Source of the DNA: Nageia nagi
Lineage: Eukaryota > Pinophyta
Length of the DNA stretch: 64,000 nucleotides
Reading direction: 5' to 3'
Assembly (NCBI GenBank): GCA_050084985.1
Contig: JBITNC010000001.1
Location: 93,372,001 to 93,436,000, forward strand
Within the stretch, counting starts at the first letter, position 1, and every line of letters starts with the position of its first letter. This document shows, piece after piece, positions 12,021-24,489 of this stretch. The notes below the pieces were generated by a model that did not search any database, was not told where the DNA came from, and saw nothing but the letters and a program-made list of their open reading frames with translations. The position numbers were made by a program, and so were the translations under genes.

Positions 12021-12860
12021 TAAAGGCTCAATCTCTAGGGGGGTGTATCTTAGGTACCCTCTATAGGAAGCTATCCCAAATAGGGGGGGATCCCACTTCA
12101 ATTTTCAATTCTGAGTAAGGTTAGGCTGTGGTAATAAAGTCCATGTGCCCTAGATATAAACTAGTATTGTGGTGAAATTTGATACAATTAAGTAAATATA
12201 AAGATGCAATACTATGATAAAAAGCAAATCTATTCCCTCAATAATGCTTGGCAATCTAAGCTAATTTTTGCTCTTTTAATTTTCTTTTTTACTTTTGTAA
12301 ATCAAAGTAAAGTAAAATGATAATTTTTTTATGAAAAGAGCAAAGAAAAAACAAGTCCCAACAATAAGAAAAACCCTTCTTTAATATTTAAATTTTATAT
12401 CCAAAGTAATTTCCTTATGTATGCAAAATACCTCCTAATATGAACACAATGTTTTCACTAAGATCAAAGCAAAATGAAAAGGCAAGCATAGGATGCAAAG
12501 AGAAAATAAACAATATGGAATGGATTCTTAAATTAATTCAAATTCTTACTTAGACACCAACATTCTCTTCTTCTCTAAGGTGTAATGATAAAAAAATTAC
12601 AATTCTCTCACAAAATGAGAGAGCTTTTGAAAATGTACCAATCATCGAGGAAAATTGAAAACAAAAAAATAAAAATGGCTCCACACTTTCAACACAAGTT
12701 TGATCATAACCCTTAGGTGTTTAGAAATGCTCTACTTGGTTATGAAAAGCCAAAAACCTAGCACTAAAATAAAAGTTTTGCAAAAAAGTTCAAAAAAATT
12801 AGTTAATTATTACAGGGCATAGTCAAAGTTGCACTTGGTATGACTTTTCCTAAGACAAAA
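12021..12860. other. No recognisable feature
   Basis: AT-rich DNA of about 840 bp without a coding frame, repeat pair or element end that I can recognise. Confidence 0.5.
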
Positions 12861-12864
12861 GCTT

Positions 12865-13165
12865 ATGGCACAATTGTACCAAGATGCTCAACTTCAAGTA
12901 CAAATTAAGGATCATGAAAAGATTCATTACAAAATCCAACTAGAGAAAAAATACACCAAAATCAAATGGGACAATAATAATAAAAAGCATAATAATCTTA
13001 TTACATTGGAAGAATCTCCATCGGAAACATTGCAAAGAGTTCCTAAATAAAATTGATCTTGGTACAAAGAAGATGAATTTTGTGACTATCATATGGTCAA
13101 AGCACATAGTACCAATGGATGTAAGATATTGAAACAAGTTCTCCATGAACTTTTTAGCAATACAT
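12865..13165 (+). pseudogene. Orphan gypsy gag C-terminus with zinc knuckle
   Basis: The plus frame starting at 12865 gives a charged, Q-rich stretch. After two stops (13048 and 13054) it continues in the same frame to WYKEDEFCDYHMVKAHSTNG and CKILKQVLHEL, ending near 13165. The C-x2-H-x5-H-x4-C arrangement followed by a helical LKQVLHEL tail is the nucleocapsid knuckle of plant gypsy gag proteins. Neither the rest of gag nor a PBS is visible nearby, so this is an isolated fragment on the strand opposite to element A. Confidence 0.6.
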
Positions 13166-13169
13166 AAAT

Positions 13170-14105
13170 AAGTGCTAAATGTCAATGTGTGGCATTATCA
13201 TATTAGACACATGGGAGTTGATACTAGAGACTACTTCTCTTTTGTGGTTATCTATTAGTGGATGCTTTAGGGTAGGATAAATTCATTCATATCCCACATT
13301 ATACATGATCTTACCATAGTTATTGTATCCATTTTATATGTATGTATGTATATGTATATATATATATATATAATATAAAAATACAAAATAGAAATAACAT
13401 AAAAGAGAGAAAAACCTGAGCATATGAATTGATTAAAAAGAAACCAAAGAGATAATTTGATTTATAAACTAAATAAAATCTTTAAATAAATGTGGCATGA
13501 TCAATGAGCGCTTATAAATGAAAAATGATATTTTACTAACTACACCTTATTCATCCATATTTCATTATTTGAAAGGTGAGGTATTAGCTATCTTGAATCA
13601 AGACCAATAACACCTTATCCTAGGGTATTGAAAATATATCATACACATTAGCTTTATAAGCATTATCCTTGAGCATAATCCCTTGTGATCCATTCAACAT
13701 GGGGCAAGGTTATCCTTAGCATTGTCATTTTTTTAAAAAAATATTAATGGTAAATTATATTAATACCTTGTATCATTTTAGATACTATGTAAATTATATT
13801 AATTACTAAAATTTTGAGATAAAAAGTACTATGTATCATTTTAGATACTGAGTTACAAAGAGTGCAACATGAAAAAATGGCCTGCCCTATAAGAGTGAAG
13901 CATACATTCACCTCTAAAATATCGTAGATTCTCAATATACATGACCTCTCTATTTTAGATACAACTTACCATTACACATAAGCTATCCCATGATCTAAAT
14001 AGTATAAAAAAAGACCATAATTGGACTTGCATAATCAAGATGCCATTTTACATCCATTTAATACAAAAATTGAGCATAAACACATAAAATATTACCCCCT
14101 AGAAC
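13170..14105. other. AT-rich DNA with a short TA microsatellite
   Basis: No coding frame is recognised. A TATG/TA run lies at about 13340-13375. The rest is AT-rich unique-looking sequence. Confidence 0.5.
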
Positions 14106-14109
14106 ATAC

Positions 14110-16010
14110 CATGAGTATTTAAGATGAGGATCATATCCTCATCCACTTTGAATCTAAAGGCCAAATTTTGCATAGTTTTCCTTATAAAACTTGACGTAAG
14201 ACTTACCCTCCATGAGGACTACGAGGGGTGCTTCTGGCTACATGGTATCATATTATTCACTTCTCTCTCCCTTTCTTGTGATTACTTCAAAAAACATCTT
14301 GATGTCCAAATCTCTAGACTTAGGCATCAAAATTAGGGTTTCCTTAGACACTCTATTTCATGGAGTGGGAATACTTATAATTTTAACTAGTTCTTTCATC
14401 TCTAGTATCTAATTCCTAACACATCTTTGTATCTTCTTGGTTACTATTTCAATGAGATATTGCATTTCCTACTTAGAGATTTTGGGTAGGATTAGGTTAT
14501 AGGATTTGTAATTCTCCTCTTTTATCTCCTTCAACATCCTCTTTTTCTCATTCCCTTTTTTATCTTCTTTAGCAAAAAGGACCTTTTGGGACCTTTTCCT
14601 CCTAGCCATTCCCTTGATATCATATTCTACTACATCAAATTTTGGATCAAGAACTCCCATTCTTCTCTTCTTAACACCTAATCTCTCTCAAATCTCCAAT
14701 AATAGGTTGTTATTTCTTCTTTCTTCATGAATTAAAGGGATTCCAGACCATCTTCTTCATCTACATTATCTTTTACATATATCTCCATAGCCTTATCCTT
14801 TTCACCCTTGACCCTTTGTGATTTCCTATTTGCATGCACCTTTCTTCCTCCCCTCTATATTTATTTGAGGTTTTTTGGACTAGGCCACATTGTACATAGG
14901 CTCGATGATATACTAGTGTAAGGGGAACACATTCATCTTACCCCTACATCTATTGATAAAAACCTTTAGTGAATGTCTGATATAGAAAGGGAAATTAACC
15001 ACTTCCTCCTCTGATTTTGAAATGATTCAGGAGCTTGAAGTGGTATGCATACACCACTTTATGGTAGCCTTCAAGCGTTACATACTACATTAAGGCTCTA
15101 AGAACTTTTTCCCAAGGCTTTGGAAGGCTTGACCATTCAAATCCTAGTCTTGATTTCACAAAGTCATTCCCTTGCTTCTTGAATTTGAAGATCTCCTCTA
15201 AGTTCTTCATCTTAAATTCCCTTTTTATCTACTTACCTTCATTTGACATGTAGATTGCCTTAGCTATATCCAATGACTTGGCTACCTCCAAGGAAAGAAT
15301 CGAGTCAAATCCATTATAGGATTTCATGAAGTCTTTCAATCCTCCTTCATACAATATTTGTTATACCTTAACATCCTTTCTTACTAAATATGTATTCTCT
15401 AGATTGATTTTCACAAGCTCCCCACCCATACTTCCTATTTGAGCACTTAGATGTGACACTAACCTATAATTTTGCTCAAGAAACTTACCAAATTAAGATT
15501 TATGGCTTCCATCCTCCCATTTTAGCATCTGATATGATGTTCTTCTTCACCCATATGCTATAAGTACCACCCCTTACAATTACAAAGACATTAGATGTTG
15601 ATTCCCACAAATTTCCCCTCATGCTCATTTTCCACCTCATCACCCACCTCACATAAGGTTAGGTCACATGTTGCACTGAGCTCTATCTCATTAAAGAACC
15701 AAACAACCATGAAGACTTTTAATCCCTCCCTCATTGAAATTTGTATTCAAATTTGTATGGTATTCAACTTATTTAAAATGGGACTTGCATTTTTAATTTT
15801 CATTACATTGGTCCCTATGTTTTCCTTAGCCCTTATACAAATTAATTTTAAGACCATTTTTGATTCACTTTCCTTTTTCTCTAAGATCCTTCTATTATGC
15901 TCCATCCATATTTGGAAATGGTAGTGGGCCTGCATCACATTCTTGATTTATTTTTCTCCTTTGATGCTTATTATCTCTATCCAATTTATTTGATATTATT
16001 GCCATCCATA
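14110..16010 (-). pseudogene. Decayed ORF of an unrecognised, probably multicopy, plant protein
   Basis: A minus-strand reading, with stops and frame changes, can be followed from about 16000 down to 14110. Blocks include FFNEIELSATCDLTLCEVGD (near 15650), SYNGFDSILSLEVAKSLDIA (near 15310), a PKPWEKVLRALM block followed by YVTLEGYHKVVYAYHFKLLN (near 15060), and a C-terminal lysine-rich part (MARRKRSQKVLFAKEDKKGN, 14469-14660). The 'YHKVVYAYHFKLLNHF' style resembles a repeated hypothetical protein I associate with conifer genomes. That is memory, not a search. It is AT-rich and broken, so probably retrotransposon cargo rather than a host gene. Confidence 0.4.
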
Positions 16011-17299
16011 CCCTATCCCCTCCACTAGCCTTACCATTCTCATCTTTGTGATCCATTAAATATGGGGAAAAGTTGTTATCTTGCTTTGCTTTCCATAAAC
16101 TAAGGAAAATTCAACATTATCATGACCACATCTTTGAGCTATAATATATTTTAAGTTAAGCACTTTATGAATTGACATTTGTAATATCCAATATTGATCC
16201 TATCTTTGAGAGCATTTCACATATGTATCCCAAAATTTTGGTATGTTGCATACCTATATTCATAAACCATTCTTGGTCAGTGAAACATTATTGAGAATTA
16301 TCATACAAAAATTGATAAAAATTGAAATATCTTCAACATATCAAAATCAAAAGCTCAAATTCAAAAGTTTAAAATTTCTAAAAGCTCAAAATAAAAAAAT
16401 CTAAAAATCAAAATATCTAAAAATATCAAAATTTCAAAAATTTAAAATATTAAAATCTACAAATTTTAAAATATGTTTATCTCTAAAATAACTTACCTTC
16501 TAAATCAAATGATGCTTTATCAGACTTCACTTTGTTTATCTATCAAACCATTGTTTGAGAGGGAAGTAATTTACACATATCTTACATGAATTAATACCTA
16601 AATACTACAACTTATGGATACATGATAAATCATATATGTTGGCTAAAAAATCATCACATAATTTCATTTCTAAATATCTAAACATTTGAAAATGGGTGGA
16701 TCTACGCATCCTTCTTCACTAGGTTTTCACACCTGCAACACACACCACATTGGGAAGAAAGGATGCTCTTTCCATACTTACACACATTGATTTTGAGTTG
16801 GGTCATATGATTTATTTCATACTATTATAAATTAAGGAATATTGTACATTGATTCATTATTGGGATATATTTTACACTTGTTTCTCAATATTGCGTAAGT
16901 ATACTTACTTACATCCATAACTACATAGTCGTATAACAAACCATCGTTGGACTCTTGGGTAGGTCTATGAGCCTACAATCATATACACCTATACTGGGGA
17001 ATGTTTGTTCATAAAACACACAAAAAAAGTTTCAAATTTCAAAATTTGAATTTAAAAGTGCAAAATTTTAATTCCCAAATGCAAAAAACTTTTATTTCAA
17101 AAATGAAAAATTTTATTTCAAAATTGCAAAGAAGTATGTTCAAAAGTAAAATTGTTCAAAGATTTTAAAAATTTCAATGCAAAATTGTTCAAAAGTTAAA
17201 ACTACCTAATTTCAAAAAATTTAAATGCAAAAATTCTTTTACTTATCATAATACAAAAGTTTAAATTTCATGTTTTTAGGAAGACTATGTGCTTGCTCT
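16011..17299. other. AT-rich non-coding stretch with A/T low complexity
   Basis: At 16320-16480 and 17030-17240 the sequence is dominated by CAAAATTT and AAAATTTC-like words. No gene, terminal repeat or element boundary is visible. Confidence 0.5.
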
Positions 17300-17910
17300 A
17301 TCATGAATGCTTTGCATAGGTTTGACATATATCATTTTTAGATACTATATAAGTTATTCAAAATCCTACCTCCATGAACATTTTGTTTAGATTTGACATA
17401 TATTATTAATCAAATCCTATATAAGTGGTTTCAAAATTTTACCATTACAAATGCTTTGCATAGGTTTGATTCATTCAGTCATCAAATACTACTTAAGTAG
17501 TTTAAAGTTCTACCTCCACAAACATAGTGTTCAGGACTCAAATTATCAAAAGGTACATTTGAATTGCCATTCATATATGCTCTAAATAATCTAAGAATAA
17601 ATTTTTTTAGGTTCAAATTGTTGAAAAGTACATTTGAATTGCTATTCATATTTATTTCAAATATTCTAAGAACATATTATTTAGGGTTCAAATTATCATA
17701 AGGTACATCTAAATTGCTAATCATATTTGTTTTGGATTTTACATTTTTTACACCCAAGAACACATTATTTAGGGTTAAAATTATCAATAAGTACATTTAA
17801 ATTGCTATTCATATTTGTTTTGAGTTTTAAGCTTTTTTTTTTTTCCATTATGAACATAATATTTTAGAGTTTGAATTGTCAAAAGTGCATTAAGACTTCT
17901 TTGTATATTT
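17300..17910. repeat. Two adjacent degenerate minisatellites
   Basis: 17300-17535 holds about three copies of a 75-80 bp unit built around TTTGCATAGGTTTGACATAT and CCTACCTCCA(C/T)GAACA. 17536-17910 holds four or five copies of an 85-105 bp unit built around GGTTCAAATTATCA, GGTACATTTGAATTGC and TATTCATATTTG. Copies are diverged. Confidence 0.6.
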
Positions 17911-18069
17911 TTTCAAAAATAAAAATTTCAAAGTTTCAAATTAGTTCAAATGTTCAAATTAGTTCAAAGTTCAAAATTTTAAAATGATTTTCTAAACTAA
18001 CATCCTACTATCTACACTTGTTGAACTAAGTCTTTTGTGGAAAATATCTAGTCCAATAGGGGTAAGATG

Positions 18070-19113
18070 CAGATACCAAAAAATAACACCTTTTTGAATA
18101 AATGGGTATTAATGCATTGAAATGTTTAATTTATTATTTTGATTTATTTTTAATGTATAATTATGCAAAATCAAATGTTTAAATAAGAAAAAAGTGCTAA
18201 ATTATCTTTGAAGTAACCCTATTTGCAAACAAGACAAGACATATTAAAATAAATATACTCTTTATTACTCTTGGATAGACCTCAAATTTATAGGTACAAA
18301 TCTTTGGATTTAGTATGCCTTACCATAAGGCTTTTACAAAATAATGTTTTTGCCCTTTATGGCCATTTATAGAGTCATCAACATCCTAGTGCAGTTATTT
18401 GATGATTGATATGCCTTGCTAGAATCTGAACCCTAATTGTTGGTATTTTTGTATCAATAGTTGCAAGCTTTCAATTCTATCTTCTAGAACCTACAAATAG
18501 TCTTTACTTTCCTTTGTTCTTCTCCATTCAAGTATCGCAAACAACTCCATTATTCAACACTTATGGATTTTGCACACATGCAAACAAAAAATAAATCAAA
18601 TATACTTGTTCATTTTAGAAAAAAAAATGATATTCTAAGCTAAATGAATATGTAAAAACATCAAGTATAAAACACTCAACTCACTAAGTTCCTAGATAGA
18701 TTTTAGTAGAGTGAATTTGCTTTGAAATTGTATCTATTTATTCAATATTGAAGGTTTTATTTATAGAGTGAGGAAATTGATAAAGTTTCCATTTTGGAGA
18801 TAAAATATTTGGATCAAAAAGCTTATCTAGTTTTGTCATGATGGTAATCCAAATCTTGAATGTGTAGGATGGATGATGAGTCATCCTTATTTTGTATCAT
18901 TATAGGCAAGCTGTTTAACAACTTAACATTTTTCTTTTTCTTTTCCAATCATAGAGTCACTAATGTCTAGGTATCAAATGTCAGCATTTGGTTTGAGTCA
19001 CTGATATTTGGAGTCGGATTCTAGAGATTGACACTTTATTATAAACTTTATAATAATATTTTAATTTTTCCTCCTTTCGAATATCAAAATAAGGGTCACT
19101 TTTGGTGTCTACA
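18070..19113 (-). repeat. Element B 3' LTR (left limit approximate)
   Basis: On the minus strand the sequence starts TGTAGACACC at 19113, the same ten bases that open element A's LTR. It is preceded on its 5' side by a purine tract AAAAAGGGAAAAAA (PPT). A TATA box (CTATAAATAAAACC) lies at about 18762-18749 on the minus strand. The end of the LTR was not found, so the left limit is a guess. Three imperfect palindromes lie at 18953-19030. Confidence 0.5.
18950..19032. promoter_or_regulatory. Triplet of imperfect palindromes in element B LTR
   Basis: Three related words, GTCACTAATGTCT, ATGTCAGCATTTGG and GTCACTGATATTTGG, follow each other at roughly 30-bp spacing between the LTR start and its TATA box. 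They look like decayed dyads. Comparable triplets occur in the LTRs of D and E. Confidence 0.4.
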
Positions 19114-19186
19114 TTTTTTCCCTTTTTGAATTATCCACTAATTGTAAGTAGGCAATAATTCAAAAATTTATCTTTTTGAAGGTGTG

Positions 19187-20230
19187 TGTATTCAAGTTTC
19201 TTAACTTGTGGTTTTGATTGACCTATTATCTATAATAAGGCAAATTATTATTTTCTTGAATCATGATTAAATCTATTTTCAATCTTTTACATTTGAAGCA
19301 TTTTGAAAATAGTATTATTGTATTATCAAAGCAAAACTTGTGTGTATCATTATATGCAATTCTTTTTATGTGGCAGGTATGTAATGATGCTCTAGCTTAT
19401 CTCCATATGTCTAAGATAGTATGTGATAGGGAAGTTTACTTAATGAATACAATTGATTTGATTATTTTTCTCTTTATCCTAAAAGTAGGTTTACACAATA
19501 ATCTTGCACAAAAGTTCATACAATGTATTTAGTCATGTCCAAGTCTTTCAAATTTTGGATTACTCATAAAGTTTTAGTTTTTCTAAAATATGTGACATTG
19601 GTCAAAGTGATAAGTAAGAGGCTGGCTTGTTTTGTCTTTGACAATTTTTTTTAATTTTTTTAGTGTATGCATATGTCTATATATGCACATATTTTTATAT
19701 TTTCCTTAACTAGACTCTTAATAAAATACTAGTAGAAGGGCTTAAAGTTTTTGAAAAGGAGACTTTGTTCAAGTTTCATAACTTGCAGGTTTGACTCCTA
19801 AGTCGATGTTTAAAATTGGCCTAGTCTCTTAAATAAGTCAAACTTAATTTGTTGAATCATGATCAGCTCATGGTATAATCATTTTACACTAACATATTTT
19901 GAAAACCATTATGGTGTATATAAAAATGTTACTTGTGTCTATCTCCATACTATATGTTGTTTGTGATAGTTGTGTGATGAGACTCTAGTTTGTCTCTGCT
20001 TGCTGAAGCTAGTACGTGATAGTAAGTTTATCTTATGTATACATTGATTGGATTTTACTACTTTTATCCTATCAGTGAGGGTACATGATGATCTTATGTA
20101 AAAAGGTCATATCATATTTGTAAATCATGTTTGATTTGATGAAACTCTAATTATTCATGAGATTTGATCACTTTTAGACATGTTACTTTGGTCAATTTCA
20201 CAAGTTAGGAGGTTTATTCATTATATTTTT
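19187..20230. repeat. About 580-bp diverged tandem duplication in element B 3' region
   Basis: 19190-19640 and 19767-20230 align with many differences. TTCAAGTTTCTTAACTTG pairs with TTCAAGTTTCATAACTTG, TTGAATCATGAT occurs in both, and GTGATAGGGAAGTTTACTTA pairs with GTGATAGTAAGTTTATCTTA. It lies between the 3' LTR and the antisense PMD gene, where element D has its tandem arrays. The 89-codon plus-strand ORF inside is not convincing as a gene. Confidence 0.55.
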
Positions 20231-20429
20231 TACCACATTTTATTTCCTTGTCAAGGATCATGATGAGGCATTTAAAAAAGGCTTTAGTTATTTTTGTGTA
20301 TTTACATTTATGTATTAGTATATTTTTGGATTGCCTTATTTAGAAGTCACGATGGCATGTTTAGATGAGTGATTGGTATTTTGTATTTTGCATAATTATC
20401 TATTTAATTTTTCAAATTTTTTTATTTTA

Positions 20430-20515
20430 ACTAATCATTGGTATTTAATTCTAGTCATCGACATTTTACCTTGGTCCCTAGCATCTCATCTAAAATCATC
20501 GATGTTCAAGATCGT
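20430..20515. promoter_or_regulatory. Palindrome cluster upstream of element B PMD exon 1
   Basis: Four words at 20-30 bp spacing: AATCATTGGTATTT, GTCATCGACATTTT, GGTCCCTAGCATCTC and ATCATCGATGTTC. They sit about 125 bp before the PMD ATG at 20639, matching the position of the cluster at 58011-58078 in element D. Confidence 0.4.
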
Positions 20516-20638
20516 AAGTTGAATAAAAGCAAAAATATGAGTTGTCATTTTCTTATTTTTCAAAGCTTTGTTAGTTTGTCCTACTCTCTTTGTTATTGAT
20601 AGTGTATTTAGCCATTTAGTCATTTTCTATGAGTTAGC

Positions 20639-22850
20639 ATGCCATTAAAGAGGAGACTAGCTATCTGGATGAGACCAATCACGGATGAGGTATGGTTTTG
20701 AAACCCCCTTTAAATATTTTTGCTTAATAATTCATTTTTGTGGTTAAAATGAAAAATAAAAAATTATAGGAATACTTATTTTGATTTTTAGGACATTTTT
20801 AACCATATAATTTTTGTATTTAGGTTATTTTTTAGTTTTTTTGATATTTTTTGAATATTTCATCTTTGGTCGCTAGCTAGGGTTGAAGGACTTTTAGGTC
20901 ACCAGTGTTTGACTAGAGGACATCGTTGGCTCTATAACTTGGTTTCTCGATCGCTAATGTTCATTCTTTAAGTCAATTTATTTTTAACCTAGCTTGTCTT
21001 ACTCTTATTCTAATTTTGAGATGTTTTCAAGCTTAGGAGTCATTATCCCACCATTCTATAGGAGGGAAAACTATTTTTTACTCTTGTAGACCACACCTTT
21101 TTTTAGAGTGTAAGTTTTAGAGTTGGGCCCTATATAGGTTGCATTCACTAGGAATAACCTCTCATTGTAACCTTGCTATAAAGGTGGGAATCCACTACTT
21201 CTACTTCCATCTCCCAACAAGGGAGATAACTATCATAGTGGAGGAAATCCATCATCTCTATTGCTTTCCTATTCATGGCCAAAGTATTCAACACATTATA
21301 TATAGGGATGATGCTAAGCCTATTATCTCCTACTTGTATGGAGCAGATAGAGTTGATGATATCATGTTTGAGATCAACTTAGGTGGTATTAGGTATTTTT
21401 AGTATTGGCATGAGGATCAATAGGGTAGCATCAGGTTCTCCTTCTTTATGGGCATGATCTTGTTCTATGCTTTGCATGACACAGGTAGTGATTGATTTCG
21501 ATGGTCATTGCTTCCCATTATTATAGACATGATGCATCATGATATCATATTTTCTTAGGATCTCACTTTGTTAAATCAATGCTATTGGAAGTTATTCTTA
21601 TATTCCTAAGATTATAGAACCTCATTATCAATTATGATCACTCTTAAGGTGTGGTATTATGAGCACATTACTATTGCATGCCCTCATAGACTTTCTATTC
21701 CTATTTTTGTGAATAATGTTGAGTATCTAGTGGGCATTATGAGATGGAGGATGTCTATATTTACCCTACTAATGATGTTTATAGAGGATTACATTTGTAT
21801 CATATGATGCTCAGCTAGTTTGTACCTAACCATGAAATGTTTCATCCTTATCATTAGTATCAAATATAGAATGAGTTAGAGGCAGAGCTTTCAGGAATTC
21901 GATAAGTAGGGGTTATAAGTGGTAAATAAATAAAATTTCTTAAGTATTTTCATTTTGAGCACATCAAGCACTAGTTTGATTTGGTCCAGTATGTTCCTTC
22001 AAAGCTTAGGATATATCAAAGAGAGGGCACCCTTCCTATGGAGGTACTTGAGCCTCTTATGTATGTTAAGCCAAATCATATGGGTGAGGAGACTACTAAT
22101 GATGATATTGGGGTTATGAAGGTTTTTGATTCTTTATGGTAGGCTAACCTATAGGAAGCCAAGGAGGATGACTAGGGTCATTGAGTATAATAATGAATGG
22201 AGGACCCAAGTGTGGGACCTGACATGGAGGATGAACATTATGTAGAGGTGGGTTCTAAAGAGGACATTTAGGAGATGGAGGTTTAGGTTGAGGAGGATGT
22301 ACCTCATGCTAAGGGAGTTATAGAGGAGGAGTTAGTAGCCCCTCATGTTCATAGTTACAAATCCTTACTTAGCAAGATTGATGAGCTCAAGTTTTTACTT
22401 AGGAAATCATGATCACTACTATATCAATATCGTTAGGATAATGAGTCTTTGTGATCTCAACTATAGCAGTATGGGTACACATATAAGGATGGATCTGATA
22501 TAGAGCATATAAGGAAAAATATAGGTATAAGAGATATACAACTTAGGATATGGTGTAGTCTTTATAGCAGTAGATTAGTGTAGTGGGGATTGTGATAGGT
22601 GTGGAGAGACAATTCACTTTTGTTAGGGATATATGCAAGTAGAGAGCCTATTATCATGGAGTGTCTAACACTTAGTTAGTGGTTATTCTAGCATACATAC
22701 TTGGTTTGTAGTATCCTATTCCTCCTCTAGGTTATATTTATTTTGATATCCATACTCTTCCTTCCTCCACATATAGTGGGACATAGGGTGGTACTAGTGC
22801 ATAGAGAAGTAGAGGTAGAGCTACAACTGCTCCTAGCATGATCATTATTG
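20639..22850 (+). pseudogene. Element B antisense PMD (plant mobile domain) gene, decayed
   Basis: The gene lies on the strand opposite to B's pol. A 17-codon exon 1 (MPLKRRLAIWMRPITDE) ends in GAG|GTATGG at 20689. The intron is about 347 bp, and exon 2 starts near 21037 after CTTAG. The PMD hallmark FHLPTREITIIVEEIHHLYC lies near 21205-21265 and YYEHITIA near 21650-21675, matching FHLPTGEITVTLEDIYR and AYEHITIS in D. An acidic part (22205-22320) and a coiled-coil stretch (SKIDELKFLLRKS near 22370) follow in the same order as in D. Exon 1 in both is short and ends in phase 0. Many stops; two in the acidic part are TAG followed by G. PMD proteins occur in host MAIN/MAIL genes, MULE transposons and some gypsy elements. 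No function can be expected here. Confidence 0.7.
20866..20962. promoter_or_regulatory. Palindrome cluster inside element B PMD intron 1
   Basis: GGTCGCTAGCTAGGG, GGTCACCAGTGTTTGAC, GGACATCGTTGGCTC and CGATCGCTAATGTTC follow at about 15-30 bp intervals. The cluster ends about 75 bp before exon 2. In element D the corresponding triplet ends 78 bp before exon 2. The words are richer in CG than the surrounding DNA. Confidence 0.45.
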
Positions 22851-22903
22851 CTACTTCTTTTAACTCATCTTTTATATAACAACAATAATTGGTCTAATTG
22901 TGT

Positions 22904-23720
22904 TTAGCAACCTACCTCATCTATAATGTAATCAAGAAAATAAATTAATAAAGATGGAATATCTATTTCCAAGAGCAAAATTGCTTCTATTCCATAAACA
23001 AGAGAAAATGGGGTTTCCCTAGTAGGAGTTCTAATGCTAGTGAAATAATCCCATAAAGCATGTGGAATTATTTCATGCCAATGTCTATAGGATTTATATA
23101 TTATTTTAAGCAAAATACTCTAAATAGTTTTATTTATAGCCTTAGCTTGTCCATTCCCTTAAGGGTAATAAGGTGTTGAAAAACTAATTCTAATGTGATA
23201 TCCATTACAAAGGCCTAACAATTCCATCTTTTTTAAGTTCTTGCCATTATCCATGATAATTTGAGAGGGAATTCCAAAATGGAAAATGATATGATGCTTT
23301 ATGAATTATGCTATTTTCAATCCTTTTATGGAAATTATAGGAATAACTTCAACCCATTTTGTGAAATATTTTGTAGTTATTATTATAAATTTGTGACCAC
23401 CTGAGGAAATAGGAGATATATGACCTATAAGACCCAATGCTCATGTCAATAATGGCCATAGAGATTACATGGGTTGTAATGCTTATGATGGTTGATTAAA
23501 AAAATTAGGATGTTTTTGATATTTGAAGTATTTTTTAAAATATTCAATACAATCACATTCCCTAGTAGGAAAATAATAACCCATACATATTAATCATTTT
23601 GTGATTGTAGGACCACTAAAATATCCTATGCATATTCCATCATGTGCACATGAAATTATGATTTGTGAATTCACCCATTATAAGAATCTAAGTGATATTA
23701 TATCAAAGCCTCTATGATAA
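22904..23720 (-). pseudogene. Element B integrase core, C-terminus missing
   Basis: Minus-strand blocks read WHEIIPHALWDYFTSIRTPT and TPFSLVYGIEAILLLEI (22904-23113), the conserved C-terminal part of the gypsy integrase core. Upstream (to about 23700) decayed blocks cover the zinc-binding and catalytic parts. The frame ends at 22904, only about 70 bp from the end of the antisense PMD remnant, and the DNA-binding C-terminal domain normally following is not visible. Either it decayed or pol was shortened there. Many stops. Confidence 0.65.
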
Positions 23721-23959
23721 AGAACATCCCCTAGCATACAAAAGTGGGACACTTTTAATTTGAATGCTTTCTTATCCGATTTCATTTTAATAATAGGTAA
23801 AACTCCATCTCTTAAGAATTTAACTAGCTAAATATGCCATTAATGTTTATCTTCCATTGTAATATCGAGAACTACATGTTCCACTCTATCCATCTTTAAG
23901 GAAGATTGGGTTATTTGGATTATTTTGATGTGAATAGCTTGTTAATGAGGGTTCTTGGG

Positions 23960-24480
23960 TATCAAATATCTAATGAAAGCCATAGCATTTGCGAACCTAT
24001 TGGTTGATCTTGATGTCACCTCTAGGTCATATTTTTCAAATGATTGTAATAAATTATCCACCAATTTTTTATTTTTTTGAGTAAAGGTTATTTGAATTGG
24101 AAGATTCTTTTAGCTTGATTTACAATTAATAACAAATCACCAATAAATTTGACATTTCTCAGCTTTAATTTTATGATAGTCTTTATAGCTAGTATTAAAG
24201 CTTCATACTCAATGTTGTTATTTGTATATGTAAACTTAAATTTAAAGGAATATGGTATGGTAATTCCTTATGGAGTTATGAATACAACACTAGTAGCTCC
24301 ACTTTTTTTGAATCAATATCCTTCAAAATAGATCACCATATCCCAATATTCTAAAAAATCAATGAGAGTTCCTCTCTCATCTAATTGGAAAACATGCTCA
24401 TCTGGTAATTCAATAATGAGTGGTTTATCATTATCTAAGCGTACTTACACCATATAGTTAGCTATAACCTAATATTTGAT
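23960..24480 (-). pseudogene. Element B second (archaeal-type) RNase H remnant
   Basis: The minus strand shows GATSVVFITP, YTNNNIEYEALILAIK and NVKFIGDLLLIVNQ in that order, equivalent to the conserved GAG-x-VLISP, NNxAEYEALILGL and DSELVVNQ blocks of the extra RNase H domain typical of Tat/Ogre elements. This domain, placed between the RT-linked RNase H and integrase, is the best lineage marker in B. Stops interrupt the frame. Confidence 0.65.
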
Positions 24481-24489
24481 TGATTTTTG

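Noticed and set aside
19263-19532. 89-codon plus-strand ORF
   Set aside because: Lies in a diverged tandem duplication whose second copy does not keep the frame open.
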